DNA of 64,000 bases from Phallusia mammillata (GCA_003260075.1 QLIY01000066.1:146773-210772), one strand, 5' to 3'. Shown: positions 45,036-58,941, numbered from the stretch's first letter. The notes: generated from the letters alone by a model not told the origin. Numbers and translations: made by a program.

Positions 45036-45071
45036 CGACGTTTCGACGTCCTACGCAGGTCTTCATCAGGG
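45036..45071 (-). ncRNA. Hammerhead-ribozyme-like core motif
   Basis: On the minus strand the sequence reads CTGATGA, an 18-nt segment containing a cctgcgtagg hairpin, then GAAACGTCGGAA. CUGANGA and GAAA are the conserved hammerhead core elements, and GAAACGUC/CUGAUGA combinations are known from Penelope-like retroelements and retrozymes. The cleavage strand and stem III are not clearly defined here, so this may be a decayed or merely similar motif. Confidence 0.35.
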
Positions 45072-46176
45072 TAAATGACACCGAATGCGACTAGCTACAG
45101 TGCACGATAAACAAAGGAAAAAAGATAATGAAACGCAAAAACGTCACAACGCAACGAAAACACCGCGTGATAACGAATGATTGGGCCTCTAATTATGAGC
45201 AGGTGCCTGTCATGCGATTGCCGCATGATTTCGGGGTTGAGCAACAGTCGAACGCCTGTGCGGCTTTTCACGGAAACTTGCAGACAAACGCAGCCCGCGG
45301 TGAACCCAGTCATTGCGATAGCAATCGCTGACCTGGGAAGAGTTTTGTTTGCTGGTTCGTAAGTTTCGTCAAGGTTCGCGGAAAATCCAAGTCACTTTCT
45401 AAAAATGGTTTTGAATGACACCTTGGCGAATAATCAGTGATCAGAAGTTTTCTGAACTGTTGTATATCGCTTTAGCAAGAAGCCGTAAATACTACATATT
45501 ATTGCTTTGGAAAATTTGGATAGTTGAAATATGATAACACAGGCTGAAATGAGGTTGTGCTTGTTTTATTTTATAGGCTTGTTTAGTTTTTTTAATATTA
45601 AACATTACGATTGTTTTATCATACACTTTTTAAGACTCTAGCAAGAATAACTTTTTTACAATAGTGTGTCAGGTAGTTTTTGAACCACAAATGAAGTCAT
45701 AATTAGCATATTGTGCATCAGGTACTTGTATCAGAACTAAAAGGGACAAAGGGTGGCTTAGAAAAAAACAGACATTGTAGAAATGCAGCTTAAAATGATT
45801 AATGGTACAATACATCTTTAAATTTTGCCTGTTGTATGTGCTAGTGCTAAGTATTTAAGCTTTAAATCTGTCTATAGCAGTGCAGAATTTTATCAATTTC
45901 GATTTGTTTTCCTTTCCTGACCAAACACTACCATATATGATCTGATTCATATTCTCACTAAGTCTGCTGCATGCTAATTGTATGTCATGTGTTTTCAATG
46001 TTGTTTTTAGATACCAGCAGTATTCAAAGCCAGTGATTTTAAAATTGTTTATTGTTTGTGAAGATCAAAACCAGTTTAAAAAAACCAATGTTTTAACATG
46101 TATATTTATATAAATACAAATGTTGCTTATTGTTATGTTTTTTCTTGAAGTGCCTAGTTAATAAGTATGTTCCATT

Positions 46177-49100
46177 ATGATCTGTGTACGAACTCGAAAC
46201 ATGCGATCAAAACTTGGCAACTGGGCATTTGTGATTTTACTGATGTGGTTATGTTCAATTTATGCAACGTATCTCTATGCAAGCAACCGACAAATTGTAA
46301 AAAACGATTCAGTATCAATGTTTCTCAATCGCGAAATCAAAATGGCACAACCAGTGGAATATACATATCAAAAAAAGGTACATACATATCATAAATTTAT
46401 GGTAAAATAATGTTGGGCATTGCAGTGCTGTAGTTGAACCTAATTCTGTCTTCAGTGGTGTCAATAAAATTAGAGGCGAATTTCTAAACCATCTTGTATT
46501 TCTCACAAAATGTCAAAATGTCAACTAATGCAAAAAAAAGTTATTGCATAAAAATAAAATTGGTTTTACACCCAACATGGATTATTATGTGACAAACCAA
46601 CCAGAATGCATTGTTTGTATAGAGTGTATATAAAGTACATCGTTTTAAATTGAACTTGTACTAAATCAAACTAAATTGTCTAGGTTGCAACTTATGACAA
46701 AAACATGCCATTGATATTTATTGGGGGAATGCCAAGAAGTGGCACAACCCTCATGAGAGCAATGTTAGATGCCCATCCTGATGTACGATGTGGCCAGGAA
46801 ACACGGATTATTCCACGCATACTTGGCATGAGGGCCAATTGGCTAAAGTAAGTTAGATTGTTTTAAACATGGGTTACAAAAAAACACAGAAGGCATGAAA
46901 ACATAATTGAAGTAATTTGTATAGCTTTGTTCCTAATGCTGAGACATACAATTACACATAAAACTTTTGTTTATAAGTGTTTTGAAAATAATATTGCAAA
47001 AAAGAATCATATTTATCCATTTAATACTGATGCTGTTTTAGAAAAATAGTTAATAAAATGAATATTTTCACATAAAAAACTTGAATTTCATCAGTATTAA
47101 TTTTGGTGATTAAAATCATGTGACCCAGTACAATTTTCCTGTTTTGAATACGCTCCCATGTGCTTGCCCATCTAGTCACAGCCTGGCTCTGAATTCTTGG
47201 TCCTGATTAGCATTTTATTTTGATGCAGATCACCAAAGGAAAGAGTTCGTCTTGAGGAAGCTGGTGTATCAAAGGAAGTTATAAATGATGCCATCACTCA
47301 ATTTATTCTTGAGGTCATTGTAAAACATGGACATCCTGCACAGCGCCTTTGCAACAAAGATCCATTTACATTGAAATCAATTAAGTAGGAAATTATTGAT
47401 TGGAGCTTAAAATTAGTGTTAAACAATATTGTACAGTACTATTCAACGGATATTAGGTATTATTATTGGACCATGTGTGTCTCAAACAAAGGTCAACTAC
47501 ATTTTTTGTGAGCCGATTTTGTATTCACCTTTATAATAACACAATATATATAAGTGTTACTGTTGGGTCAACCACACCAGTGCTATTATGGTTTATCTTC
47601 ATTAAAATAGCCTTTATATCTTTAAAAAATGAGGAGTTCTCGATTTTCATTTGTGGAAATGGTTTGTACACCTAAAAGCTTTACACATAGCTGTTTACAA
47701 GTAGGAATATTGCCTCCATGTTGTGGAACTGCAACTTAGGTGTTGTGGTACTGCAACTTAAAATGAAACTAGTTTGCAATACCTAATTTAGTGTTAAATG
47801 TTTTGTAGTGTATCATTTCCAAAATCTTTCTATAGCTATCTTAAAGAGCTGTTTCCCAACTCAAAGTTTATCCTGATGTTAAGAGATGGTCGAGCAACAG
47901 CACACTCAATAATTTCACGCCAGGTCACAATATCTGGCTTTGACATCACAAGTTACAGGTAACAATACAATTTGTCAAAGAAAATGTGGTATATTACAGT
48001 ATTTGAAAAAAAAAAGTGAAAACTGTGATTTTATATAACCCTTGTTAAATATGCCCTCTGGCCATATATATGCTAAATAATTGGTTGACAGTACATGTTA
48101 GCTTTGTTAAATTCATCCATAAAACAAAACTGTTGTGAAACCTTTACATATTTGGTTTAATTGCATTTACAACTTTTGACCTTAAAAAATGGCCTCCTCT
48201 CAACACTAATGTTTTACTGTTTAATGTTTTTTTTTGTATTCTACAATTTGCATTTTATCAATTGTCGCCATCATGCAAAACAATTATGTGTGCAAATAAA
48301 TGTATATGTGTACAAAATTTCAAATTATATATTTGGTTTTTGAGAATACATAAATGGTATTTTAACTAGTACTTTTTGTGTGCATTGTTGTAACTATTAC
48401 AGCCATATATCAGCCAGTCCTTTCATAATGCGAATGTGTGTTTTCTTCTAGGGATGTGTTAACAAAATGGAACCGTGCAATTGAGACAATGTACGTTCAG
48501 TGCAATGAAGTGGGTTTGTCAGTCTGCCTACCTGTACATTATGAACAATTAGTTCTTCAACCTGTGAATGAAATGCATCGGATTCTTTCCTTTTTGGGCG
48601 TGTCATGGAATCCTGTAGTTCTTAACCATGAAAAGCACATATCCAACATTTCCCTCTCCAAGTATGTATGATGTTTAAATTAAAGGGTTTACAGCTTATT
48701 ATGTGGTTTGTTTTCACTCTTCAGGTGTGTAAAGATTTGAATATTGGTAGCAGTTAGTTGTTTTTGTGCTTTTTTAAGCATTATTTACATGTTGGTCAGC
48801 ACCTTAAGTGGTTTTGCTTGCCTTTTGTTTATATGACTCAAACGTTTCATGAATTTCTTTGGAAAGCATCGATTCCTTGCCTCTAGCTATTTTCTGTACC
48901 TGTTCACAGTACTTAAAATGCACCCATTTCTCCTACAAAGCACACACAATTTGCATCTATAATTGTCAGTAATATCTGAATTCGGTTAATTGCATCATGA
49001 TTTGCCAAGGGCATTTGATGCCATTAAAAGTGCTAGGTGCATATTTGTATGTAAGCCCAAACCCGAAAGTACACGACCGAAACTTGGTCAAACTTACAAC

Positions 49101-51545
49101 TTTGGCACATTCTACAGGGCAAGGGCGCTAAGGCGAGTTACATCAGTTTCTATTATAACCGGTTATCCAATTGACAAAAACAATAATTGATTTTAGCAAA
49201 CCTTTAAAGACTCTTTGTGGCGCTACTTTCTAGCTTACTCAGCAAAACTGCAGCTGCAAGATTAACATGACTGTCATGTGATCAACGTGTGATCGTTGCT
49301 TTCAAAATTTAAACCAGCAACAAATACAATACAAAATTTAAACCAGCAACAAATACTAGAGGAATAAATGCCTTTCTTAATCGGCGATTTGGTAATCTAC
49401 CGGATAAGTTGCGCAAGGTCAGAATAGAAGACATAAAATACGTCAATTATTGGCACGTTACCAATTACGTGAATCTAAACAACATAGTGTGATTACTTGC
49501 GATCTAACATTTTTTACAACCATTGCGTGTTTGGCGGGTACAACAGAAAACATTTTTAACCATTTGCTATACATTTGACATTGTTTAAATTTCGATTAAC
49601 CCGTATGCGATAAACCGGATTCGTCTGCAATGCCAACATCAAGTTTAGCTTTTGGACACACCGGAAGTGTTTTGCCAAATGTATGGCGAAGTGTTGTCGA
49701 GGACTGGTACTTGAACAATTGTAAACAAGTTTAGGTACTTTTCTAAAGTACTGACAAAAAAGCGATATAAGGAAAAGTGTGGGATGAAGTATCATTTATC
49801 TTCGGGTACTTGACAATGAGAAGCTTTAATGAGCTACTCTTATTGAATCAAGGACACCCAGGCGTGCTTTGGCGCAGCCTGTCAAAACTGTCAAAACTCT
49901 CACACCACGACCTTTGCCTTCTGCTTAAAATTATTCCCTTTTATTGACGCCACATCGTGTTTGCTTGTCATGTAACGTCTCGAGGAGCTCGTTAAAGTCT
50001 GACAGCAGTGAAGCGCTACATGAGTAACTATAGTCGATTCTAATGTTTACAAATGTTATAAGTCTCGACTGGTCGATGTCTATTGAACGCTGGGTGTGCC
50101 CTGAAAGTTCGTTGTGTCAGTTTTGAACTAAACAAAACAAAAACTTCCCGCCACCAGCCCGTGTCTGTCACACAAACGTTCCGTTTTACATTTTGGGCGT
50201 TTGGTTTAACCACAAATGAGGGAGTGGTGACTGTGGAGGTAGAACTGTACCCTGTTCGCACCTGTGATATCTGCCTTGCTGTTTATGGGTCCCATTCATG
50301 CTGTAATACTTCGGAAGCATATATTTGGCATACTTTAATAAGAGGTTTGGACAATAATTGTTTCATGGGGGCACAATTTTACATTTTACAGTTAACATCA
50401 CACTCTGTATTGCGAAAGTAATAACAAAACGGATATATATTATGTTTTCAAAGTGTGCCATTTTGCAGTTCCAAACATTTTATCAACAGACAAGGCTGCT
50501 GTATTATTTTTAAAAGAACAGCACGTAACTAATCCAATCTTATCCAGAGTGCTGTTATCTAAATCTGTAGGTTGAAGAAAATTGCCCTTGTTTGTTTAAG
50601 GTTTTATAAAAGGGCGAAATTAAAGATTAAACGTCGACCCGTTTTGATGTCTACCTGAGAAGCACTCACTGATATTTTTACTCCCTACTTGAACGAAACA
50701 GAAGGAACGGATCAATACCAACACGATTAGCTCAAAAATGCCCCGTTTCCATGGTAACCAATAGCATTTGGATAAAATATGACAGCCAATGTTGCTGAGG
50801 TGGTTCAATTTTTACACCAACGCCGTACAATGTTTTTAAAAAATGAAAATCAGTTGCGCTAACTGGTCAATTTTGTTTGATGTGGATATGGATTCGCCTT
50901 TCTATAATGAATCCTATTTTAACCATGGGTGTTCTTGACAGAAAACAAATCTCGTTTGGAACGAGAATGCACATTGCACAGGCAGACTCGACTACTAATC
51001 GGTCAGTGACTGATTATGAAATAAACCCCAACGGGATACTTAACATACCGACGGCGTTTTTGATATCATTCCAGATCCCGATTGGCACCGTGCCCTGCAC
51101 ATAGATATTTACCCAACTCATCTGTAATTTAAGAACTGGCTAATAGAAGTACATGAGGGAATAGTTTTCCAATACAAATTTGATGCAAAAGTTTTGGAAG
51201 CAATCTTTGCCTGACACACTGAGTAACTGTTGTGTTTTTGTCGCAGTTTGGAGAAGTCAACTGACCAGGTCCAGCGTGCGCTTTACCTGGACGCATTAAC
51301 CAGTTGGTTTGGTCATATACCCGACGATGTGGAAAGGGATATGGCCCATATTGCACCGATGCTACATCACCTTGGGTATGATCCGAACAACAGAAGACCA
51401 AGCTACGGCCAACCCGACGAATGGGTACTTAATAAGGTTTGTACCAGCTTTTTACCTTTGCTACACTAAAACAAGTGATCCACGGAACTTACCTCAGCAC
51501 TATTTGGCCGAAACCGAATATTTGGCCAAAAGTAAACGAACTTAG
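46177..51545 (+). CDS. TPST: Protein-tyrosine sulfotransferase (TPST), 7 exons, about 363 aa
   Basis: Exons: 46177-46377, 46684-46847, 47229-47384, 47836-47958, 48452-48661, 51247-51436, and a tentative last exon 51498-51545. Phases fit to a TAG stop. TPST transfers sulfate from PAPS to tyrosines of secreted and membrane proteins in the trans-Golgi lumen. Seen: a type II signal anchor (residues about 14-35), an NDS glycosylation site, the 5'-phosphosulfate-binding loop [19 protein letters not shown] (about 81-99), the catalytic glutamate in [10 protein letters not shown] (Glu106), [10 protein letters not shown], the 3'-phosphate site [12 protein letters not shown], and the C-terminal STDQV and LGYDPNN. 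Human enzymes have CGEETR at the catalytic site; here the first of the two glutamates is glutamine and the catalytic second is kept. Intron 5 is 2.6 kb; the last intron would be only 61 nt. If it is not spliced, the frame ends at 51469. TPST1 and TPST2 cannot be distinguished. Confidence 0.92.
49303..49359. repeat. Short tandem duplication in TPST intron 5
   Basis: The stretch caaaatttaaaccagcaac-aaata occurs twice in direct succession. No other meaning seen. Confidence 0.7.
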
Positions 51546-51735
51546 TTAGTGACTTGTAAATCTTCAAGCTGTGCTTTTAAAGCCTAGGACCGCTATATTT
51601 GTTTTTCACGACAGATATTACTTTAACAATACTGGCACTTTATACCTAGTGCCACCATACTCCTAAACTGAATAAGTCTGATTCATTATAGTTGTTGTAC
51701 ACAATGGGTTAGAAAATGTATATAAGTTCGGAACT

Positions 51736-51741
51736 AATAAA
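51736..51741 (+). terminator. Possible poly(A) signal of the TPST gene
   Basis: AATAAA about 190 nt after the proposed stop at 51545, consistent with the TPST gene ending here. Confidence 0.45.
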
Positions 51742-51965
51742 AAAATCTTGACGAGTTCAGTGTCAATACCATCTTCACTATAAAGTATGTTTGGACGAAA
51801 GAAGAATAAAATTGTTTCAAAAATCCTAAAACAACCAAGTTTATCCAGTTATTTAAACTTAACATTTTTTGTGAAGTCCTCATAAGTTACAATATAGCCC
51901 TCGTATATCAGAACCACAGAATACAAACAACGTGTGGTTGTAAGTTTTTTTTAAATTGCTTAGAA

Positions 51966-52451
51966 CAGGGGTGTCCAACTCGAAAACACCGCCGTGCCAA
52001 TTTAGGTTTTAAAATTTACTCGCGTGCCAACGTTTGGTACTTTTTCCAAACCATGTCTTAAACGTCTTAACGGTAGAAAAAAATCTGTCGTCAAATGCGA
52101 GTAAACTTGTTTATGATACATACTCCAGAAACCTTTCATAGCATACCATGTCGTTTAAAGCGCAGAATCCATAACATGGAATATAATACGACAGCATAAA
52201 AGTCCGGGATTATCCCGAATTCGATAGTTTCAAGCGCCTAAAAGTAGACGGATCGGATGCAAAAACGACAAATTTAATTAGTGGGTTTGGGTAACCTTGA
52301 TACTGATCATCTTTACTGAAGTTAGAATAAATGCCAAAAAGAATCAATAAAAAAAAATTGCTGGACAAATCCTAATGCTTACCATCTAAATGTAAAAAAG
52401 CTTGCTCTGCGTGCCACTTTTGGCACGCGTGCCACGTGCTGGACACCCCTG
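51966..52451. mobile_element. hAT-type MITE, 486 bp
   Basis: The ends CAGGGGTGTCCAACTC and GCTGGACACCCCTG are inverted repeats with small mismatches. The duplication GCTTAGAA is perfect (51958-51965 and 52452-52459). The subterminal words cgtgcca occur on both arms. Confidence 0.92.
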
Positions 52452-55400
52452 GCTTAGAATATTGATCAATAAAAATCGAAGATAAATCCACTTTTTGCAA
52501 TAGAACTAAAAACATTGAATGGAGTACTCATGATCCAATTAAGTCAAACCACTGCGCTGGGTGTCATTGATTTCCAAACAACTCATATTATTCATTGGCG
52601 ACCTTCTGTATTCAACAATAACATTGGCCTAGCCCTAGAGACTGCATCACACCTCTTAAGCAAAAGGTCGATGCACGATAATACACACCATATTAAAATG
52701 CGCCACACTTGTCTTGGATCTCAGTAGGATTGATTGATTCTTAATACGCGACTGTTATTGATGAGTGTGAACATCACCCAACCAGAAGGGTTATTGCTAA
52801 ATTTTTTGGTGATGTGAGGTTGAAATGCACCGATCAGCCACTGATTATTTTTTTCTTTTTGACATTTTTATTGCCAACAGCATGAGCAGCTGATTCTTAA
52901 TTTAATTATGACTCTAACCCCTTGCGTTGAATTTAATTTGTTTTAACACTAGTTAGTTGACATAAGCTTACGTCGTGTCATTTAGTATTAACATGGTTCA
53001 TTTGAAAAGTTGAAAATTAAAATACGATCGATCAGAGTATTACTCTTAAATAATCAAACTATGGGGCGATGATATCATAATTGTCGTCGTTTCTGAACAT
53101 TGACTATGATCTGCTTGGTTTTAACAATATTTTGTTCAATTTACGGTACTGTGCAGGGGTTACGCAGTTCCTACTACATCAATAATAGATTTAGCAATTT
53201 TTGAGTCAAAACCTAGCCATTATATTTTTCGTTTAGTTTGTAAACATTTTAGTCAACTATTTTGGAATGGAGCAAACTGTCTTTTACTAATGGGCTGGTG
53301 AAATGTTTTGACTAATGGCTCTTTGCACCGTGTCAACGTCAGATTGAAATTTTAAAATTGACTTTTTTTGTCACTTCGGGCATAATGTACAACCACCTGA
53401 AATAAACAGAACTGGAGAGTCACCTTGTTACAAAATTTTAATATGTATTCCAACTAAAATGTACTGTGCCTTGTTATTTCTTATACCAAGGCACTTGACA
53501 AGTATTAAAAGTTTCGAACACCTTAATTAATAGCAAGTCGTATTTTTGACGCAACTTTATTAAACCGTCAAATCAACGTTAGTATGTTCCTTATTAAAGG
53601 ATTCAGCCTTTTTGCGTGCTTACTATATGTCATCAAAACCAACGAAACACATAGGCCTGGTAATTGTCTGTTAACAAGGGTAGTTGCAACATCGCTCACC
53701 AGTTACAAAACATCCTGCTGGGACAAAAAAACGTGCTGGTCCTCAGTGACATCATGTTTTTGATAATATTTTTTTGATATCCTCGGGGAAATGTAACTGG
53801 ATGTATTGGATTTTTTAAAGTTTGCGCACCACAAATTGAAAATTTCTACAGACATGACCTTCGTTATATCTTAAGCAGATATTTATTGTTAACCCCGTAG
53901 CTTTCTTAAACGTTTATTGTAGTAAATTTGGTTACAAAATTGATTTATTTAGGAAAGCTGGTTAGATGTAACGTTACATTAAATGCCTTATTATCACTCT
54001 CTGCAAATCACCCAAACAACAAGGGTTAAAGGAAACAGGAAATAAGACCTAAAATAAACTAAATAAATCGTGGTGAAATCCATCACATCGATCAGCGAAC
54101 AGTCTGAAAGTAAAATCGCATAGGGCAAAAAAGGCAAAAACACAATGCACAGAACTGTGATTAAAATTCGGGGAGAAGACAAGGATCTCGCAAACATTTT
54201 TGGGCTAAATGGATATGAAATAATAAGATTGCACACGGGCAAATTTTTTTTGCATATTTGTAGTGACCTGTTAACTTAAGTCTTGAATGCATCCAAGCTT
54301 TTGGTGGGCGGCTGTGCAAGAAAGGCAGCCCAATGCAATCTGCAAAATCAGTGTGGGTTTTAGCAGCGCAGCGTAGCCATATCCGTCTTTTAGCACCATT
54401 TGTCCTTGTGAGCGGTTTCATAAGGGGTATACCAGCACTCGTTAACACTAACGTATGCCTTAACTGCTTAACAGCTTATCCGAATGCCTTAACGACGTAC
54501 ATACCTGAACACATCCTCTCTTATATTGTAAGTATCAAACAACGACTGGAACATATGTTAGTACAGACCAGACCTGAGCATTGTGCGGCTAGCGGGCAAC
54601 ATACGGCCTTTTGGTTGGCTCTTTCCGGGCTGTAACCTAATTGGGTAATACAGAGTAGACATGTTGTATGCTTACACTAAAGCAACATTGCTTTTTTACC
54701 ATATCGCGTCCAAATAAACGTGTATAACTACTGAATTACATTGCCCCAAAAATAAATTACATTTGCCCGAACTGCTTCTTTTTCACTTCCGATTTTTCAA
54801 TACTATATTTGCAGTTCCTTGTTGTTTGAACGTTTTTCCACAGACTAATAATACCAAAGAGGGGCAATACATTTTTCCATTTTATTTTTCGCTTCCTTTG
54901 GCTGAAGCGTGGAATTTTTATGTCCTTCCCATGAAATGTTACGTTCCTTTGACATATCGTAAATCACCTGTATTGTATTCTGACATTTCCTTGCGGCAGC
55001 TGTTCCAAGGAATTAGGTGCCACGATGGAAACATATTTTATGGTCATTTTTACAGGTAGTTTGTCCTTCGCTGAAATTTACGCATGTGATACACGGGTAC
55101 CTTAAATTGTTCACTGTCAAGTCTAATTCTAACCCAAGATGGGTATTACGGTAATTTTTCTCAAAATTACACAATCTACCGTAATAGAACGTGTCGGACG
55201 AATTTATAATGGAAAAAAATATGTTTTCTCCGTGCTGTTATTAAACCTAGCTTTTTTGTTAAAGTGGAAACAAATCGCACAAGAAGGAATAACTGGCAGC
55301 TTGTTTAATTACAATTCGTCTTTGTCGTATGTGTAATCCCCTGTTGACGAACGCGTCGTTTGATCCATCAGTTTATGTCATAAACAACCCAAGCAAACAT

Positions 55401-56894
55401 ACAATCACACACACCCGAGGGTATACATATGCCTGTTTACGGTATAAGGACTTGGTATACGCGGGAAAGAAGCATATTAAATGTACTTAGCCCTTTATCA
55501 CCAGACACAAAGTCGTCCAAATTGTTCTCAAATATTCCGATAACTTCTTATTAGGGAAAATTTTGAATTTATTGTACGCTGTATCATTTTTGCTTTGCTC
55601 TACGATTTTAGCAGTTGTCCCACTAGCCACTTGAAGTAGTAAAATGTTAAACAACCCGAAACAGAATATTTTTATATATTTTAAGTATTTTTTTACTTTT
55701 TTACTTTTTACCACTTCATTTTGACAGGCTAACACTACATGTTTGCTTTTACAGAAACTGGTGACGTCTGTTTATATAAGGCGAAGTATATATTTCTATT
55801 GGTTTAAAGAAACGATTTATGCTTTGTACCTGTTTTTATGAAACAGTCTAAATATTTATTCTTTCTTTTCTACATTCTACTGTCAGCGAGCAAAAGTGTT
55901 TCAGCTACATCAAATAAAATTGTATTTTTGATGGTTTCAAGGTTTGATTATTGATTACTAAATGTTACTTTGTTTTAGACCCGTCAGGCAGTGCAGAGCG
56001 CCGCTTGATGAATTTTAGTTATCCATAAAACAAGACCTCTATCATCGTTCCAGCTCCAGTCTTTGTTTGACGACCATTTTCTCGTTATGGTCGATTCCTT
56101 GTTGTCACTGAACACGAATCGTGGTAGAAAGATATTTTGAGACGAAGCCATGACAGTTTTTTTCCTAAATACACAACTACCTATTTTTTTGCTTACGGTA
56201 TTGTTAAAATCAGACATTTCTCACAAATACCGGCTTATAGAAAATAACTAAATGTATGACTACTGTGTTAAACACACCAACATACACATAACAGTGATTA
56301 CTTTTTATTTTACCCTGATCAAAAAATCTCCCTTGCCACGACTTCCTTTCAAATAGAGCTAGACGTCTGTGCATTTTTCGATTTCTGGCAAAACACCAAT
56401 TACCCAACATATTTCTCTTTATTTAGGTTTCTGTAAGGCTACGATCACCCCACGACATACAAATATATTTTTCATTTCTGTTTTGTTTTCTTTATTTTAC
56501 GCTTTTATAAAGTTCGGGAATGGTTGTGCCAAGGCAAAAATAATCCTAGATGTAAAAGGTTGAAAAATAACCATTATAAGGCCCTTGCGTGTTGCATTTT
56601 TTGCTTTATTCAGTCTTAAATCATTCCAAGCATCCACTACCATTTTTTAGCTACTCGCTCAACCTATAACATTCCTCTAAACTTCACGTAGATTTTCCTG
56701 TTGACCATGAGTAAACGTTGCGTTTTAATTGCCAAAATAACAACTTTGGTAAGTTAAACAATCTTATTGGAAACATAATGCTTTTCAACAAGAAATTGTC
56801 CTTCGATTTTAAGCATCCTTGTTTTTCAATCCAAGATTTTTGACTTTTTTGCCTTAAAATAATTTTAATGTTTTAGGTCGCAGTTGCCCTAAAC

Positions 56895-57178
56895 CAGTGG
56901 TTCTCAACCTCATAATGATCGCGTACCACCTGACTACTTTTTCCGTCGCTGCGTACCACCTAAACCCTGTTTGAATGGGTACACCAAGCGGTAGGCTTAT
57001 TTTTCATGACCAGGTTAGCAATTTTAAAACAATGTCCAAACACGAGTTTTGCCGCAAACCCGGATTGATCTTTTGGGTCAGTTGAGTTACAATTTCGCAT
57101 ATGACTTAAAAATGAATAAAAAAAGCTATTCGCGTACCACCTGAAAAGCTCCGACGTACCGCAGGTTGAGAACCACTG
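56895..57178. mobile_element. hAT-type MITE, 284 bp
   Basis: TIRs CAGTGGTTCTCAACCT and AGGTTGAGAACCACTG match almost perfectly, with cgtaccacct words in both arms. The flanks CCCTAAAC and GTCTAAAC share six of eight bases, so the duplication has decayed slightly. This end sequence is the classical Charlie-like hAT terminus. Confidence 0.85.
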
Positions 57179-58830
57179 GTCTAAACCCTCAAATCGTATC
57201 ACATTTTTCCCAATGAGCAAGCAGCAAGTTTTCCTTCATCTCTATTTTTTTGTGTTTTTTTGCGCATCCAATCAACATCAATTTTGAGAATGTCTTTTTC
57301 ATTGGTTTTGCTGCTTCTTGCACTTTCCTCTAGCTAACCGTTTCCCCTACAATCTACCGTTTTTTGTATTTTTCCCCCGCACTGTTGGCAAAATTAGAAA
57401 ATTTGAACTAATTTTTGAACTTTCCATTAACATTTGTACACAGCCAATTCTTGTATGAAACATGTGGCCATCCTAAACTTTTCTTTTATATATTTGGTAT
57501 TGTTTTGTGGGTTTAGGTATTTCTAATTTTCTTAGATATTGCAACATCATGCCACTAGATAACTTTAAAAAAAATGTAGAGTTCATTAGACGTCGTACGT
57601 TTTTAGTTCAAACATAATGCTTTGCGGTGTATTTGGTTTTCGTGGAAATATGGCAACTTTTTAACGGACACAAAGTACCGTTGTATGTAAAACAATGCTA
57701 AGTATGGTCATCCTCCGATCGACAATTGACAGAACGTGCACTTTGTTATTACTTATTTTGCTCTTGCACTCTGCGTTTACGCCCTGAGGGGAAGTCGTTT
57801 TGAAATTTCTATTTCTAGGTAGCGGCTGAATTAAACACAAAACGTAGCCCAGAGAGGAACAACACCACCACGAAGCGTAATTTTTTGTCAAAATTCGGAC
57901 CGGACGTTTCTTTAGCGCACTGATGAGAACAAAGTTCAGGCTTTGCGTTGCTGCCAAATCCAACTATTGGTGTAATCAAACAGAATGTTGTAATTTGTTG
58001 TAATTTACGGTTGCTTTGAACTACGTACACAGAAAATAGCGCTTGTTTTTACTTCGTTTGTCGCTTTTCGTCTGGAGTGTTATTTCGTGTATTGATTTTG
58101 CCACCACTGGTTGAACTTTTGTTTTTATTGCTGCGCATAAACGGCATTTGATATAAAATCGCGATCGTACAAAAAATGTGTTATGTTTGATCTCGAACGC
58201 AACGCATAGAATTCATCAGCAACTTTTCCACTCAATCACGGTGTCTGAAACAAGTCGAAGGTAATGAAAGTTGCATGTGCAGCAATCAAGGTGAATGTCT
58301 GCTCGGGTTGATGAGATGTTGGCGATGGGACCGAGACTGAATCGCTAATGAATAATTAAGAGTCTGGTACGGGAGTGAAATGGTAAGTAAGTCGTTGGAT
58401 TCACTCTAAACCATTAATTTAAACCGAAAAGAGATAAGCGAAACGGGAAAACCATGTTCTAGGGAGAAATCGTCACTTTGGCCTTCTGACAAAGAGTGCA
58501 CGAACTGTAAACCTGATCTTAACGTACGTGACATTTACAAATGATGGAACTACGTCGTATAGGCCTGTTTTTGTCTAAATTACCTCTTGACCGCGCGCGT
58601 TTGAAGGATTTAAATCATTTTTCTGGATTTTCTGAAAATCGTCAAAAATGTTGCAAAGGAAAGTCTAGAAAACATCCATTGGTGACGTTGTTATTATTTT
58701 GCAATTGTGGTTGTGTGACATTGTAATTTGGAAAATCTGCTAACACCATAACTCACATCAGTCGAATATTTAGCTATTTTTCGATAGGTGGCGCACAATC
58801 CTATTGAAAACGGTATATCTCAAAATATGC

Positions 58831-58941
58831 CTACGGAACTTGGCCGAATGGCCTGGCGCGCCTGACCCATATACAGACACAAAAAATCTTGATCGTGATT
58901 CGTCCCCGGGAGTGTCCTGGGTTCGAACCCCGTGAAAAAAA
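58831..58941 (+). repeat. tRNA-derived SINE-like unit with A and B boxes
   Basis: An A-box-like TTGGCCGAATGG (58840-58851) is followed at tRNA-like spacing by a perfect B box GGTTCGAACCC (58920-58930) and then an A-rich tail. The A box is of the long-arm Leu/Ser tRNA type, but I cannot fold a proper acceptor stem or assign an anticodon. A truncated relative lies at 18215-18280, which favours a dispersed SINE over a single tRNA gene. Confidence 0.55.

Larger units (their letters stand above)
43760..46176. other. Intergenic stretch with nested repeats
   Basis: It begins with the 3' end of the 342-aa gene, then a broken copy of the CTCAA-tailed repeat (43925-44915) interrupted by hAT ends at 44097 (AAGGGTGCACAACC), 44252 (CAGCAGTCTTCAAC) and the complete MITE at 44545-44761. 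A hammerhead-like motif lies at 45036-45071. From 45400 on I see only AT-rich sequence. Confidence 0.5.

Noticed and set aside
50083..50421. 112-aa frame in TPST intron 5
   Set aside because: No homology, and it is not bounded by convincing splice sites consistent with the TPST frame.
54763..55059. 98-aa open frame ending at a donor-like site (HFYR|gtagtt)
   Set aside because: A weak look of a TM9-type luminal segment, but no second exon or conserved motif could be found nearby.
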